Shown here: piece by piece, positions 34,485-42,302 of the stretch
How the letters are laid out: every line of letters starts with the position of its first letter
How positions within the stretch are numbered: position 1 is the stretch's first letter
Assembly: GCF_900143065.1 (NCBI RefSeq)
Contig: NZ_FRCX01000008.1
Coordinates: 124,001 to 188,000, forward strand
Direction of reading: 5' to 3'
DNA from: Duganella sacchari
Lineage (GTDB): Bacteria > Pseudomonadota > Gammaproteobacteria > Burkholderiales > Burkholderiaceae_D
Length of the DNA stretch: 64,000 nucleotides
Notes under the pieces: model-generated
Told to the model about the DNA's origin: nothing
What the model saw: only the letters and a program-made list of their open reading frames with translations
The model's database searches: none
Position numbers and translations under genes: made by a program

Positions 34485-35207
34485 ATGGATGACCAAGAAG
34501 CGCAGCAGCACGAAGGCTCACCGGAGCTGTTCATGTTCCTGGCGTCGACTGTGCATGACATGAAAAACTCGATCAGCGTGCTGAGTGGCACGCTGGAGAA
34601 CCTGCTCGCCGCCCATCAGAGCACCAGCGCCCCTGAATACAGCCAGATGGCGCACATGCTGTACCAGACCAAGCGCCTCAACGATAACCTGATCCAGCTG
34701 CTGGCGCTGTACAAGGACGTCGGCAAGCCTGGTTACCCCTTCGATCCGGCGCCGCGCAGCGTGCGCGAGCTGGTGGAACAGGTAGAAGGGCAGGCACGCA
34801 TGCTGCTGCAATCGCGCGGCGTGACGCTGGATATCGACTATCCGCTACACGCCATCTGGTCCCTCGACGAAGACCTCGTGATCGGTGTGCTGGTCCACGC
34901 CATCAACAACGCCATCCGCTACACGCGCGACCGCGTCCGCATGGCGATCACGATTGATGGCGACTACCTTGAGGTGCGCGTCGAGGACAATGGCCTGGGC
35001 TTCCCCAATTCGCTGCTGGAGGCGGGCGTCAATGCCATGGATCCGCAACGCTCGCGCATCAACTTCCTCAACAATAGCAGCGGCCTTGGCCTGTACTTCT
35101 CCAGTGAAGTCGCCAAGATGCACAAGCATCGCCAGCGCAGCGGCAGCATCGCGCTGGAAAACGGCGGCACGCTGGGAGGCGGCTGCTTTATCCTGCGGTT
35201 GCCGTAA
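34485..35207 (+). CDS. Small cytosolic sensor histidine kinase
   Basis: A 240-residue kinase with almost no sensory part. The HisKA-like helix has FLASTVHDMKNSISVL with phosphoacceptor His24 (HDMKN in place of HELRN). The ATPase domain has HAINNAIRYT (N box), VRVEDNGLGFP (G1) and SSGLGLYFSSEVAKMH (G2). With no input domain it probably responds to a partner protein. It is 2 bp before a REC-TPR gene on the same strand, so the two form a likely kinase-regulator pair. The ATG lies about 10 bases after a ggag. Confidence 0.85.
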   Translation: MDDQEAQQHEGSPELFMFLASTVHDMKNSISVLSGTLENLLAAHQSTSAPEYSQMAHMLYQTKRLNDNLIQLLALYKDVGKPGYPFDPAPRSVRELVEQVEGQARMLLQSRGVTLDIDYPLHAIWSLDEDLVIGVLVHAINNAIRYTRDRVRMAITIDGDYLEVRVEDNGLGFPNSLLEAGVNAMDPQRSRINFLNNSSGLGLYFSSEVAKMHKHRQRSGSIALENGGTLGGGCFILRLP

Positions 35208-35209
35208 CG

Positions 35210-36943
35210 ATGAGCGTGGACGTCATGAGCTCCTCACACTCGGCTGAAGGCGGTATCGACTGGGGCGAAAAGCGCTACCTGATCATTGACGATTTCGTCG
35301 GTATCCGCCAGCTGCTGCGCGAGTCGCTGCGCAATCTCGGCGCCAAGCATATCGACCAGGCGTCCAGTGGTGGCGAGGCCATGGTGCTGCTGTCGAAAAC
35401 CCGTTACGACGTGGTGCTGTGCGATTACAACCTGGGTGATGGCAAGAACGGCCAGCAGGTACTGGAGGAGGCGCGCATGCGCAACCTCATATTGCCGTCC
35501 AGCGTGTGGCTCATGGTGTCGGCCGAAAAAAGCGTGGAGTCGGTGATGGGGGCGGCCGAGCATCAGCCGGATGCCTACATCATCAAGCCGATTACCGAAG
35601 GCGTGCTGTTGACGCGCCTGAACCGCGTATGGGTCAAGAAGCAGATTTTCAGTGAGATCGACCAGGCCTTTGCCGACAAGGACTACCTGCGCGCGGCCAA
35701 GCTGTGCGAAGCGCAGATCGCCCACAATCCGCTGCATGCGATCGACCTGCAGCGCATGAAAGCCACGCTGCTTCTGAAGAGCGGCGATCCCGAACAGGCC
35801 GGCCAGGTGTATGAGCAGGTGCTGCAGGACCGCGAATACAACTGGGCGCGCTGCGGCCTCGGTAAAATCCGCATGGCCAACGGCGACCTGGAAGCCGCGC
35901 GCATGATGTTCCAGGCGGTGATTACCGATAACCGTTTCTACATCGATGCGTTCGACCAGCTGGCGGAATCGTTCCAGCAGCAGGGCAAAACGGAAGAGGC
36001 CTTCGACGTGCTGCAAAAAGCGGCCAAGCTGTCGCCCAATTCCGTGCCGCGCCAGCGCGCGCTGGGCCAGACCGCGCTCAAGCTGGGCAATATCCCGGTG
36101 GCGGAAAAGGCCTTCCGCAAATGCATCGAGATCGGCGAGTTCTCGGTGCGCAAAACCGTTGACGCCTATCTTGGCCTGGCGCGCGTGTGCGGCCAGAAGA
36201 ACGACACCAAGGAAGCCATCCGCCTGCTGAATGCCGCCGTCCACCAGTTCGGCGGCGACCAGGTCACGCTGCGCGCCAAGATCACCGAAGGCCTGGTGTA
36301 TCACGAGAGCGGCGACTTCCGCCGTGCGCGCAAGTCCGGCGATGAGCTGGAGGCCATGCTGGCCGATGAAGGCCGCCAGCGTCCCGACACTGAAACCTGC
36401 CTGGACATGGCGACGCTGCTGTTTGCGGTCGGCGTCAAGGATGCGCCGGTGAACCTGCTGTGCTACGTCACCCGCAACAACCACGACAACGCGCCGCTGC
36501 TGGACGATGTGCAGAAGATCTTCGACCGGGCGCGCATGGGCGAGGAGGGCATAGAGCTCATCAAGAATGCGCGGCAGGAAGCCGCCGAAATGATGAACAA
36601 GGGCGTACTGCTGTGGAAGACGGGCAAACTCGCCCAGGCGGTGGAGTGGATGCGCGTGGCGCGCAAGGCGCTGCCGCACAATATGCGTATCCTGTTCAAC
36701 TCCGCGCAAATCCTGATCTCGCATTTGCAGAACAACGGTTACGAGCGCGGTCTGGCCGATGAAGCCATCGGGGTGCTGATGCACGTTGACGCCATCGCAC
36801 CGGGACAGCAGCGCTTTGCACAGCTCATGGAGCAACTGGCCTTGCTGGCGCCTGTTTCGGGTGTGGTGGCCGCTGCGGCCGCCAGCGAATACGAGGCGGA
36901 AAACGGCCCCGTCCCCGAGAGCACGCGCTGGACCGGCAACTAA
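35210..36943 (+). CDS. Response regulator with C-terminal TPR array
   Basis: A 577-residue protein. Residues about 20-145 are a receiver: LIIDDFVGIRQ (Asp27, Asp28), phosphoacceptor Asp72 in VVLCDYNLGDGKNG and Lys in YIIKPITEG. From about 150 onward is a helical TPR array (YLRAAKLCEAQIAHNPLHAI, EQAGQVYEQVLQDREYNWAR, EEAFDVLQKAAKLSPNSVPR). There is no DNA-binding or enzyme output domain, so phosphorylation probably controls protein-protein contacts. It is coupled to the kinase gene just upstream. Its binding partner is unknown. Confidence 0.88.
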   Translation: MSVDVMSSSHSAEGGIDWGEKRYLIIDDFVGIRQLLRESLRNLGAKHIDQASSGGEAMVLLSKTRYDVVLCDYNLGDGKNGQQVLEEARMRNLILPSSVWLMVSAEKSVESVMGAAEHQPDAYIIKPITEGVLLTRLNRVWVKKQIFSEIDQAFADKDYLRAAKLCEAQIAHNPLHAIDLQRMKATLLLKSGDPEQAGQVYEQVLQDREYNWARCGLGKIRMANGDLEAARMMFQAVITDNRFYIDAFDQLAESFQQQGKTEEAFDVLQKAAKLSPNSVPRQRALGQTALKLGNIPVAEKAFRKCIEIGEFSVRKTVDAYLGLARVCGQKNDTKEAIRLLNAAVHQFGGDQVTLRAKITEGLVYHESGDFRRARKSGDELEAMLADEGRQRPDTETCLDMATLLFAVGVKDAPVNLLCYVTRNNHDNAPLLDDVQKIFDRARMGEEGIELIKNARQEAAEMMNKGVLLWKTGKLAQAVEWMRVARKALPHNMRILFNSAQILISHLQNNGYERGLADEAIGVLMHVDAIAPGQQRFAQLMEQLALLAPVSGVVAAAAASEYEAENGPVPESTRWTGN

Positions 36944-37067
36944 ACTGACGGCGCCACGCAACAGCGCGCTTGTTTCAGCTTCGCCAAATGATTACACTGA
37001 TTTGTGGCGCAGCCCTGTCTGCGCTTGATTCGCTGTCAATATTGAGGGCAAATAAAGGGCACAAAAT

Positions 37068-37283
37068 ATGCGCGATATCGCCATGGAAGTGTATAAAAAA
37101 ATGAAGGTCGGCGGCGTCGCCTGGATACGGCCAGTCTCCGCCAAAGGTGACACCCTGGACAGTTTTCAGGCCGCCCACGACAGCGCCAGGCTGCTCGAAC
37201 AGGAGGGCCTGATCGATATCGAGAAAGTGCAGCGTCAGGCCGACGGCCTGATTGACGCCATCCGCATCCAGCGGCTGGCGTAA
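37068..37283 (+). CDS. Small hypothetical protein
   Basis: A 71-residue soluble, charged protein (MRDIAMEVYKKMKVGGVAWI; later SARLLEQEGLIDIEKVQRQA) that I do not recognise. It is mostly helical in character with no signal peptide or membrane span. AAAGGG about 8 bases before the ATG is a plausible ribosome-binding site. Codon use is like its neighbours, which supports a real gene. It is convergent with phaM, 6 bp away. Confidence 0.6.
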   Translation: MRDIAMEVYKKMKVGGVAWIRPVSAKGDTLDSFQAAHDSARLLEQEGLIDIEKVQRQADGLIDAIRIQRLA

Positions 37284-37289
37284 TTCCCG

Positions 37290-38051
37290 TTACGGTTTAT
37301 CGGACGCTGGCTTGGCCGGTTTGGCGGCAGGCTTTTTCGCCGCCGGTTTTTTCGCGGCCGGCCTGGTTGCTGCCGGTTTGACCGCCGCTGGCGTTGAAGC
37401 GGCTGGCGATGCTGCGGGCGCTGCGCCGGCAGCAGACTTGCTCGCAGCCTGCTGCGCGCTGGCGGCTGCTGCGGCGAATTTGACGGCTGCATCGGTCATC
37501 ATCGATTCGGACGCCATGGCGGTCGACACGGCCTGCTTGAACTGCTCCTGCAGCAGGTTCCACCAGGCGTTGGGCTGGCTGCCAATGGTGCCAGTGCCAG
37601 TACCTGTGCCCGCAGCGGTTTTCGGCGCTTCCGGCTCAGGTGCGGCTTTGGCTGGCGGCTCCGGCGCTTTCGGCGCGGTGGCCTGCTCCTTGTCCGCTTC
37701 GCGTGCATGGTGGAAGAAGGCCGAAGCATATGGATTGGCGTCGAAAATCGACTTGTCGTTGACGCCCGTGTTGACCGCCGAGGCCAGGCTGGCGCCCACG
37801 GACTTCAGTGTGGCAATGGTGTCGCGCTGGACTTCCAGCGCCTGTATGCTCCCGCGCAGCATGCTCATATTCAGATTGAGCCAGCTCTCGACCGCTTTGA
37901 GGTCGTTGATTTTCTTGTCCAGTTCTTCGACCGACAGGGTCGGCGCCGTCAGGCCCGGTACGCCCATGCTGCCCCACAGGTTTTTTACGAAGTCCAGCGT
38001 GTCGTTCATTACTCCAGCGCCGGGGATATTCGGCATTTGCGGATGCGGCAT
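37290..38051 (-). CDS. phaM: PhaM-like polyhydroxyalkanoate granule regulator
   Basis: A 253-residue protein. The N-terminal part has DTLDFVKNLWGSMGVPGL and SVEELDKKINDLKAVESWLN, which match PhaM, a protein that activates PHA synthase PhaC and ties granules to the nucleoid. The C-terminus is Ala/Pro/Lys-rich, with repeated PAAKKPAAKKPAAK, the histone-like DNA-binding tail. A middle linker is rich in Pro, Ala and GTGTGTG. AGGAG precedes the ATG. Its presence suggests the organism stores PHA. The phaC and phasin genes are not in this window. Confidence 0.88.
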   Translation of the reverse strand: MPHPQMPNIPGAGVMNDTLDFVKNLWGSMGVPGLTAPTLSVEELDKKINDLKAVESWLNLNMSMLRGSIQALEVQRDTIATLKSVGASLASAVNTGVNDKSIFDANPYASAFFHHAREADKEQATAPKAPEPPAKAAPEPEAPKTAAGTGTGTGTIGSQPNAWWNLLQEQFKQAVSTAMASESMMTDAAVKFAAAAASAQQAASKSAAGAAPAASPAASTPAAVKPAATRPAAKKPAAKKPAAKPAKPASDKP

Positions 38052-38182
38052 GAGACTCTCCTGTCAGGTGGGCGTTTTTAGCGCGTTTAGCGTAGCAGAT
38101 ATTTGTACGCCCTTCAAAAGTTTTTGACAACATTTCTATGTCCGTAAAGCCGAGATGGGCGATCCCGTTTAAACTAGCGGCC

Positions 38183-39355
38183 ATGACGATTGCTTCTTTC
38201 CTTGCCCGGCATCGGCGTGTGCTGGTTTTGTGTGCCGCCACGCTGGCGTTGCACTATGCCGCCATCGACTGGGTGGGCGGAAGCTTGCGTGCGCAAACGC
38301 ACAGACCATCGGCGTTGGCGCCGTCTCTGATGACAGCGCAGTTGCGGCTGGCCTTGCCCAAGCGTGTGGCGATGCCACCGGCACCGGAAGTGCAGCCGCT
38401 GGCGGCAGCGCCCAAGCCCATCGCCAGGCCGAAGCCGACAGCGCGCGAACCGGTGGTGGCGCCGGTCAGCGCGGACACCGGCGCGGCAACCGCGCAAGCG
38501 GCGGCGGATGCGGCTTCGGTCGTTGCTGCGGCAGGCGACATCGCCCTCAGTGCGCCGGCAGCGGCAGGTGGCGAACAGGCCGGCGCGGCACAGGCACAGA
38601 CCGGTACGCCGCCGCCTGCGGTAGCGCAGGGCGAAACGCCGGCCGCCGCAGTGCCGCAGGCCGCGCCGCGCCAGGGCATGCGCCGCTACAAGGTCAACCT
38701 GCCGCCATCGGCCGTGTTTGAGATGTCGGTCGACCGGGTCGATGCCGACGGCACCAAATGGACGGGGGCTGCCACCATGACATGGCATACTGACGGCAGC
38801 CGCTATCGCGCCTCGGTGGAGGCGGGTATCAGCCTGCTGATCACGCGCATCAACCTGCTGGTGCTGCGCAGCGAAGGCGAAATCGATGACTATGGCATCG
38901 CCCCGCTCACGGCCACGGAAAAGCGCGCGCGCCGCCCTGAAACCGCAACCCACTTTAACCGCGACACCGGCACCATCAGCTTTTCCGCGTCGGAGCGCAG
39001 TTTCCCGCTGCTGGTGGGGGCGCAGGACAAAGCCACGGTGCCGTTCCAGCTAGGCGGCATCGGCCGGGCCGATGTCAACCAGTTTGGCAGCGACATCGAT
39101 ATACAGGTGGGCGAGGAAAAGGAAGCCACCGTGTTCCGCTTCCAGCTGGTAGGCGAAGAGGAAATCGAGACGAAGATGGGCAAGCTGGTGACCTGGCATC
39201 TGAGCCGGCCGCCGAAGCCGGGCACGTATTCGTCCACATTGGATATCTGGCTGGCGCCGGGCATGAACTGGTACCCGGTGCAGATCCGTAACACCGAAGC
39301 GAGCGGCGCGCTGACCACGCAAACCGTCTCCACTATGAAGATGACAGACAAATGA
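38183..39355 (+). CDS. DUF3108 domain protein with N-terminal membrane anchor
   Basis: A protein of 390 residues. After LARHRRVLVLCAATLALHYA, an uncleaved signal-anchor, comes a Pro/Ala-rich linker of about 130 residues and then a DUF3108 domain (VFEMSVDRVDADGTKWTGAA; YSSTLDIWLAPGMNWYPVQI). DUF3108 proteins are envelope proteins of unknown function, beta-rich. ATG 38183 is preferred because the 15 codons after ATG 38138 include rare codons (aga, cta); neither start has a Shine-Dalgarno. Its stop overlaps the next start (ATGA). Confidence 0.75.
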   Translation: MTIASFLARHRRVLVLCAATLALHYAAIDWVGGSLRAQTHRPSALAPSLMTAQLRLALPKRVAMPPAPEVQPLAAAPKPIARPKPTAREPVVAPVSADTGAATAQAAADAASVVAAAGDIALSAPAAAGGEQAGAAQAQTGTPPPAVAQGETPAAAVPQAAPRQGMRRYKVNLPPSAVFEMSVDRVDADGTKWTGAATMTWHTDGSRYRASVEAGISLLITRINLLVLRSEGEIDDYGIAPLTATEKRARRPETATHFNRDTGTISFSASERSFPLLVGAQDKATVPFQLGGIGRADVNQFGSDIDIQVGEEKEATVFRFQLVGEEEIETKMGKLVTWHLSRPPKPGTYSSTLDIWLAPGMNWYPVQIRNTEASGALTTQTVSTMKMTDK

Positions 39356-40110
39356 AGAAAATGACCACCTTGTGCGCCGGCTTGCTGCTGGCGTTTTCCA
39401 CCTGCACCGTGCACGCGGCCGAAGCGGCCAATGGCGAACACCCGAGCAGCAAGCGTCCGACCAGTGCACCGCCATCGGCTGACCTGAGCTACAGCCTGAA
39501 AATCAAGCAAAGCGGCCTGTCGCTGAACGGCACCGCCACCGTGCAGTGGCGCGCGGGCGATGGCAAATATTCCATCGCCACCGAAAGCCGCGCCGCCATT
39601 TTCGGCAAGGTGGTGGAAAACCGCAGCGAAGGTGCGATCGACGACTTCGGCCTGGCGCCAGCCAGCTTCTACGAGAAGCGCCTGCGCAAGGATCCGTACA
39701 CCACCAGCTTCAAGCGCGCCGAGAAGACCATTGCATTTACTGAAAGCGACGTCACCTATCCGATACTGGGGGGCGAACAGGATCGCAGCAGCGCCCAGTG
39801 GCAGCTGGCCGCGATGGCGCGCGCCACGCCGGACAAGTTCAAGCCGGGCAGCGAATGGCATCTGTTCGTGGCGGGCCGCCGCGACGCCGAGCAGTGGAGC
39901 TTCAAGGTGCTCAAGAACGAGACCGTGCAAATCGGCTCGGGCGAGGTCAATACCGTCCACCTGGTCAAGGCGCCGCCGCCGGATGCGCAGGGCCAGCAGG
40001 TGGACCTGTGGCTGGCGCCATCGATGGACTGGTACCCGGTGCGCGTGCGCTTTAACGACAATGACGGCGACTTCGTCGACCAGACACTGGAAAAGGTCGT
40101 GAAGAAGTAG
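39352..40110 (+). CDS. DUF3108 domain exported protein
   Basis: A 252-residue protein with a cleavable signal peptide (MKKMTTLCAGLLLAFSTCTV, cut near HAAEAAN) and one DUF3108 domain: DLSYSLKIKQSGLSLNGTAT, then VDLWLAPSMDWYPVRVRFND. It is a paralogue of the preceding gene product without the anchor and linker, and overlaps it by four bases. The two may act as a membrane-bound and a periplasmic partner. Function unknown. Confidence 0.82.
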   Translation: MKKMTTLCAGLLLAFSTCTVHAAEAANGEHPSSKRPTSAPPSADLSYSLKIKQSGLSLNGTATVQWRAGDGKYSIATESRAAIFGKVVENRSEGAIDDFGLAPASFYEKRLRKDPYTTSFKRAEKTIAFTESDVTYPILGGEQDRSSAQWQLAAMARATPDKFKPGSEWHLFVAGRRDAEQWSFKVLKNETVQIGSGEVNTVHLVKAPPPDAQGQQVDLWLAPSMDWYPVRVRFNDNDGDFVDQTLEKVVKK

Positions 40111-40192
40111 CCGCCTGCTATACTGACGCCCCCCGCGATAATCAGAATTGTTTGCAAAAAATGCAATGGCGGGGACCACAGAATGGCAAAGA

Positions 40193-41539
40193 ATGATTGA
40201 ACCTATAACAAGTGACGCAGTGCCAGACAGCCTGCAAGCCCACTTCCAGCCGCATATTTCCGCCGATGAGATCGAGCAGGTCTACCACCTGAAACGCGCG
40301 CAGCCGCTGCTGCAGGTGTTCACCGCCCTGTTCCACGGCGGCTTTGACGGTGTGCTGGTGCGCTTGCTGGTACTGCGTGAACTGGCTGGCGACACCAGTT
40401 CGACCAGTTTCTCGCGCGCGGACATCAATACCCGCCTGGGCTACCTGCTGCCGGAATCGCTGGAGACGGTGCTGATGCGCCTGCGCACCAACCAGCTGCT
40501 GGCCTGGGATGCGCAGCAGGCCGTGTACCGCATCACGCCGATGGCGCGCAATGTGCTGTCGGCCATCGACGCGCTGCTGGCCCTGGGCAAGGAAGAAGAC
40601 GACAACGCCGAAATGGGCTTCCTGCTGTCGCAGGTGGCTGGCGCCCAGGTCATGGGCGGCGTCACGGTCGATCAGCTGCATCACCTGCTGGGCCGCCTGG
40701 TGGAACTGACCGAAGAATTCTCCGATGCGATTGCGTCCGGGTCGGAATTCCGCCTGCGCGCCTCGCAGGCCAAGTGGCATATGGCGTGCGACTGGGTGGA
40801 GAAGGGCTCGGAAATCCTGCGCGCCATCACCACCGACGAAAACGCCGACAGCGCCACCCACAAGGCTGCGCAGGCCATCGGCCGCGCCCAGTCGGCGCTG
40901 CTGAACATGCAGGGCATGTTCTCGCGCGCCCTGAACCAGATCGAGCGCCAGCGTGTGCACCTGGGCCAGTCCGGCCTGTCCACCACGGACATCAAGCGCT
41001 GGCTGCTGGAGCACGAAGACCTGGCCTCGCTGGCCATGGACGCCATCGACAAGCCGGTCGTGCCGCTGTTCATGACGCCGGCAGAAATGATAGACGTAGC
41101 AGAAACCGAATTAATGGCCGACCGCATAAACACCACTGTATCCAATGGCCTGCCGGCCGGCACCGATGCGCCGACCACCGTCAGCGACGGCCCTGCCATG
41201 CAGCAGGAACTGGACGACTGGCTGGCGCGCCTGTCCGACTTCGCCACGCTGGGCAACTTCCCGGCTGCCGCGGACGAAGCGCCGAAATCCATCCAGGCGC
41301 ACGAGTCGCTGCTGCCGGCATCGTTTGCCGTGGCGTCGTACCGCGCCTCGCTGCTGCCGCTGCTGGGCGATGCCGATGAAGCGCGCCTGCAGGGCGCCAC
41401 CGCCCAGCTGGCGCGCCTGCCGGTGACGTTCTCGCCGCAAGATGAAATGGTCAAGCTGCCCGACCTCGAAGTCGCAGCCATGTCCCTAGCCTCCCTTACA
41501 CTGTCTTTGAATCCGGAAGGCGACAAGTCTGATGAATGA
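40193..41539 (+). CDS. Kleisin-like subunit of an MksBEF/Wadjet-type SMC complex
   Basis: A protein of about 448 residues, soluble and helical. The first 150 residues look like a winged-helix region (FSRADINTRLGYLLPESLET, RTNQLLAWDAQQAVYRITPM). Long helices follow (LLGRLVELTEEFSDAIASGS, AQSALLNMQGMFSRALNQIE), as expected for a MukF/MksF/JetA-type kleisin. I assign it mainly from its place: it is followed by an MksE-like gene (8-base overlap) and an SMC-like ATPase gene. It does not obviously read as DUF3375 (JetA), so it may be a diverged family. Possible starts are TTG 40148, ATG 40166 and ATG 40193; none has a strong Shine-Dalgarno. Confidence 0.7.
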   Translation: MIEPITSDAVPDSLQAHFQPHISADEIEQVYHLKRAQPLLQVFTALFHGGFDGVLVRLLVLRELAGDTSSTSFSRADINTRLGYLLPESLETVLMRLRTNQLLAWDAQQAVYRITPMARNVLSAIDALLALGKEEDDNAEMGFLLSQVAGAQVMGGVTVDQLHHLLGRLVELTEEFSDAIASGSEFRLRASQAKWHMACDWVEKGSEILRAITTDENADSATHKAAQAIGRAQSALLNMQGMFSRALNQIERQRVHLGQSGLSTTDIKRWLLEHEDLASLAMDAIDKPVVPLFMTPAEMIDVAETELMADRINTTVSNGLPAGTDAPTTVSDGPAMQQELDDWLARLSDFATLGNFPAAADEAPKSIQAHESLLPASFAVASYRASLLPLLGDADEARLQGATAQLARLPVTFSPQDEMVKLPDLEVAAMSLASLTLSLNPEGDKSDE

Positions 41540-42299
41540 TGATGCACAAATCCTGATCGCGCGCCTGCTGTCGCACCAGACGCTGCGCCGTGACGATAAA
41601 CTGGTCAAGCGCGTGCTGTCGGACGAACAGTTCCGCACTGAAGTCGATGCACGCCTGCTGGCGGTTGGTCTCAAGCTGCTGGACAACGTCTATGCCGACC
41701 ACGTTACGCTGGCCCTGCACCGCAATATCGAGCCGAAGATTTTCGGCGCCAAGGACGTCTGGCAAAACAATAACTTCGGCCTGTCGCGTGATGGCGTGGC
41801 GCTGCTGGTGGTGCTGTGGGCGCAGATCATCCTGCCCAAGCGCGAACGCCAGGAAACCCACCAGCACGCGGAAGACAACCAGAACGATATGTTCGGCGTC
41901 GAGAAGCCGCTGCCGCGCGCGGAAGACACGTCCATCGGCATCGCCTACAAGGCGCTGCTGGCCGACTTTGGCGACAAGCTGGGCAAGAAGACCCGTCTGG
42001 ACATGAACCTCGGCATCCTGTCCAAGCTGGGCTTCATCGAGCGCCGCGGCGATGTCGTCGTCGAAGGCCCGCTGCTGGACCTGCTGATGGATACCGACTT
42101 GCTGAAAGAGCGCATCGTCAATGGCGCGCTGGCCGACGTCTTCAAACGTTCGCCGCCGACCATCGTCGCGGTGCCGCGCAGCGAGCCGCCGATTGCGGTC
42201 GATGTCGTCGCCATCGACGAAGAAGAAATCCTGCCTGCCTTCGACATACCACCGCCGCCACCGGCGCCGATCGAAGACGACACTCCAGCCAAGGACTAA
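41532..42299 (+). CDS. MksE/JetB-like subunit (DUF4194-like)
   Basis: A 255-residue protein with two winged-helix-like parts. One contains NNNFGLSRDGVALLVVLWAQ, the other IAYKALLADFGDKLGKKTRL with LGILSKLGFIERRGDVVVEG. This pattern (small all-helical protein with LGF-type wing, between kleisin and SMC genes) is that of MukE/MksE/JetB. The C-terminus is acidic and Pro-rich (EEEILPAFDIPPPPPAPIED). It overlaps the kleisin-like gene by eight bases and is 3 bp from the SMC gene, so all three are one transcription unit. Confidence 0.72.
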   Translation: MNDDAQILIARLLSHQTLRRDDKLVKRVLSDEQFRTEVDARLLAVGLKLLDNVYADHVTLALHRNIEPKIFGAKDVWQNNNFGLSRDGVALLVVLWAQIILPKRERQETHQHAEDNQNDMFGVEKPLPRAEDTSIGIAYKALLADFGDKLGKKTRLDMNLGILSKLGFIERRGDVVVEGPLLDLLMDTDLLKERIVNGALADVFKRSPPTIVAVPRSEPPIAVDVVAIDEEEILPAFDIPPPPPAPIEDDTPAKD

Positions 42300-42302
42300 G
42301 CC

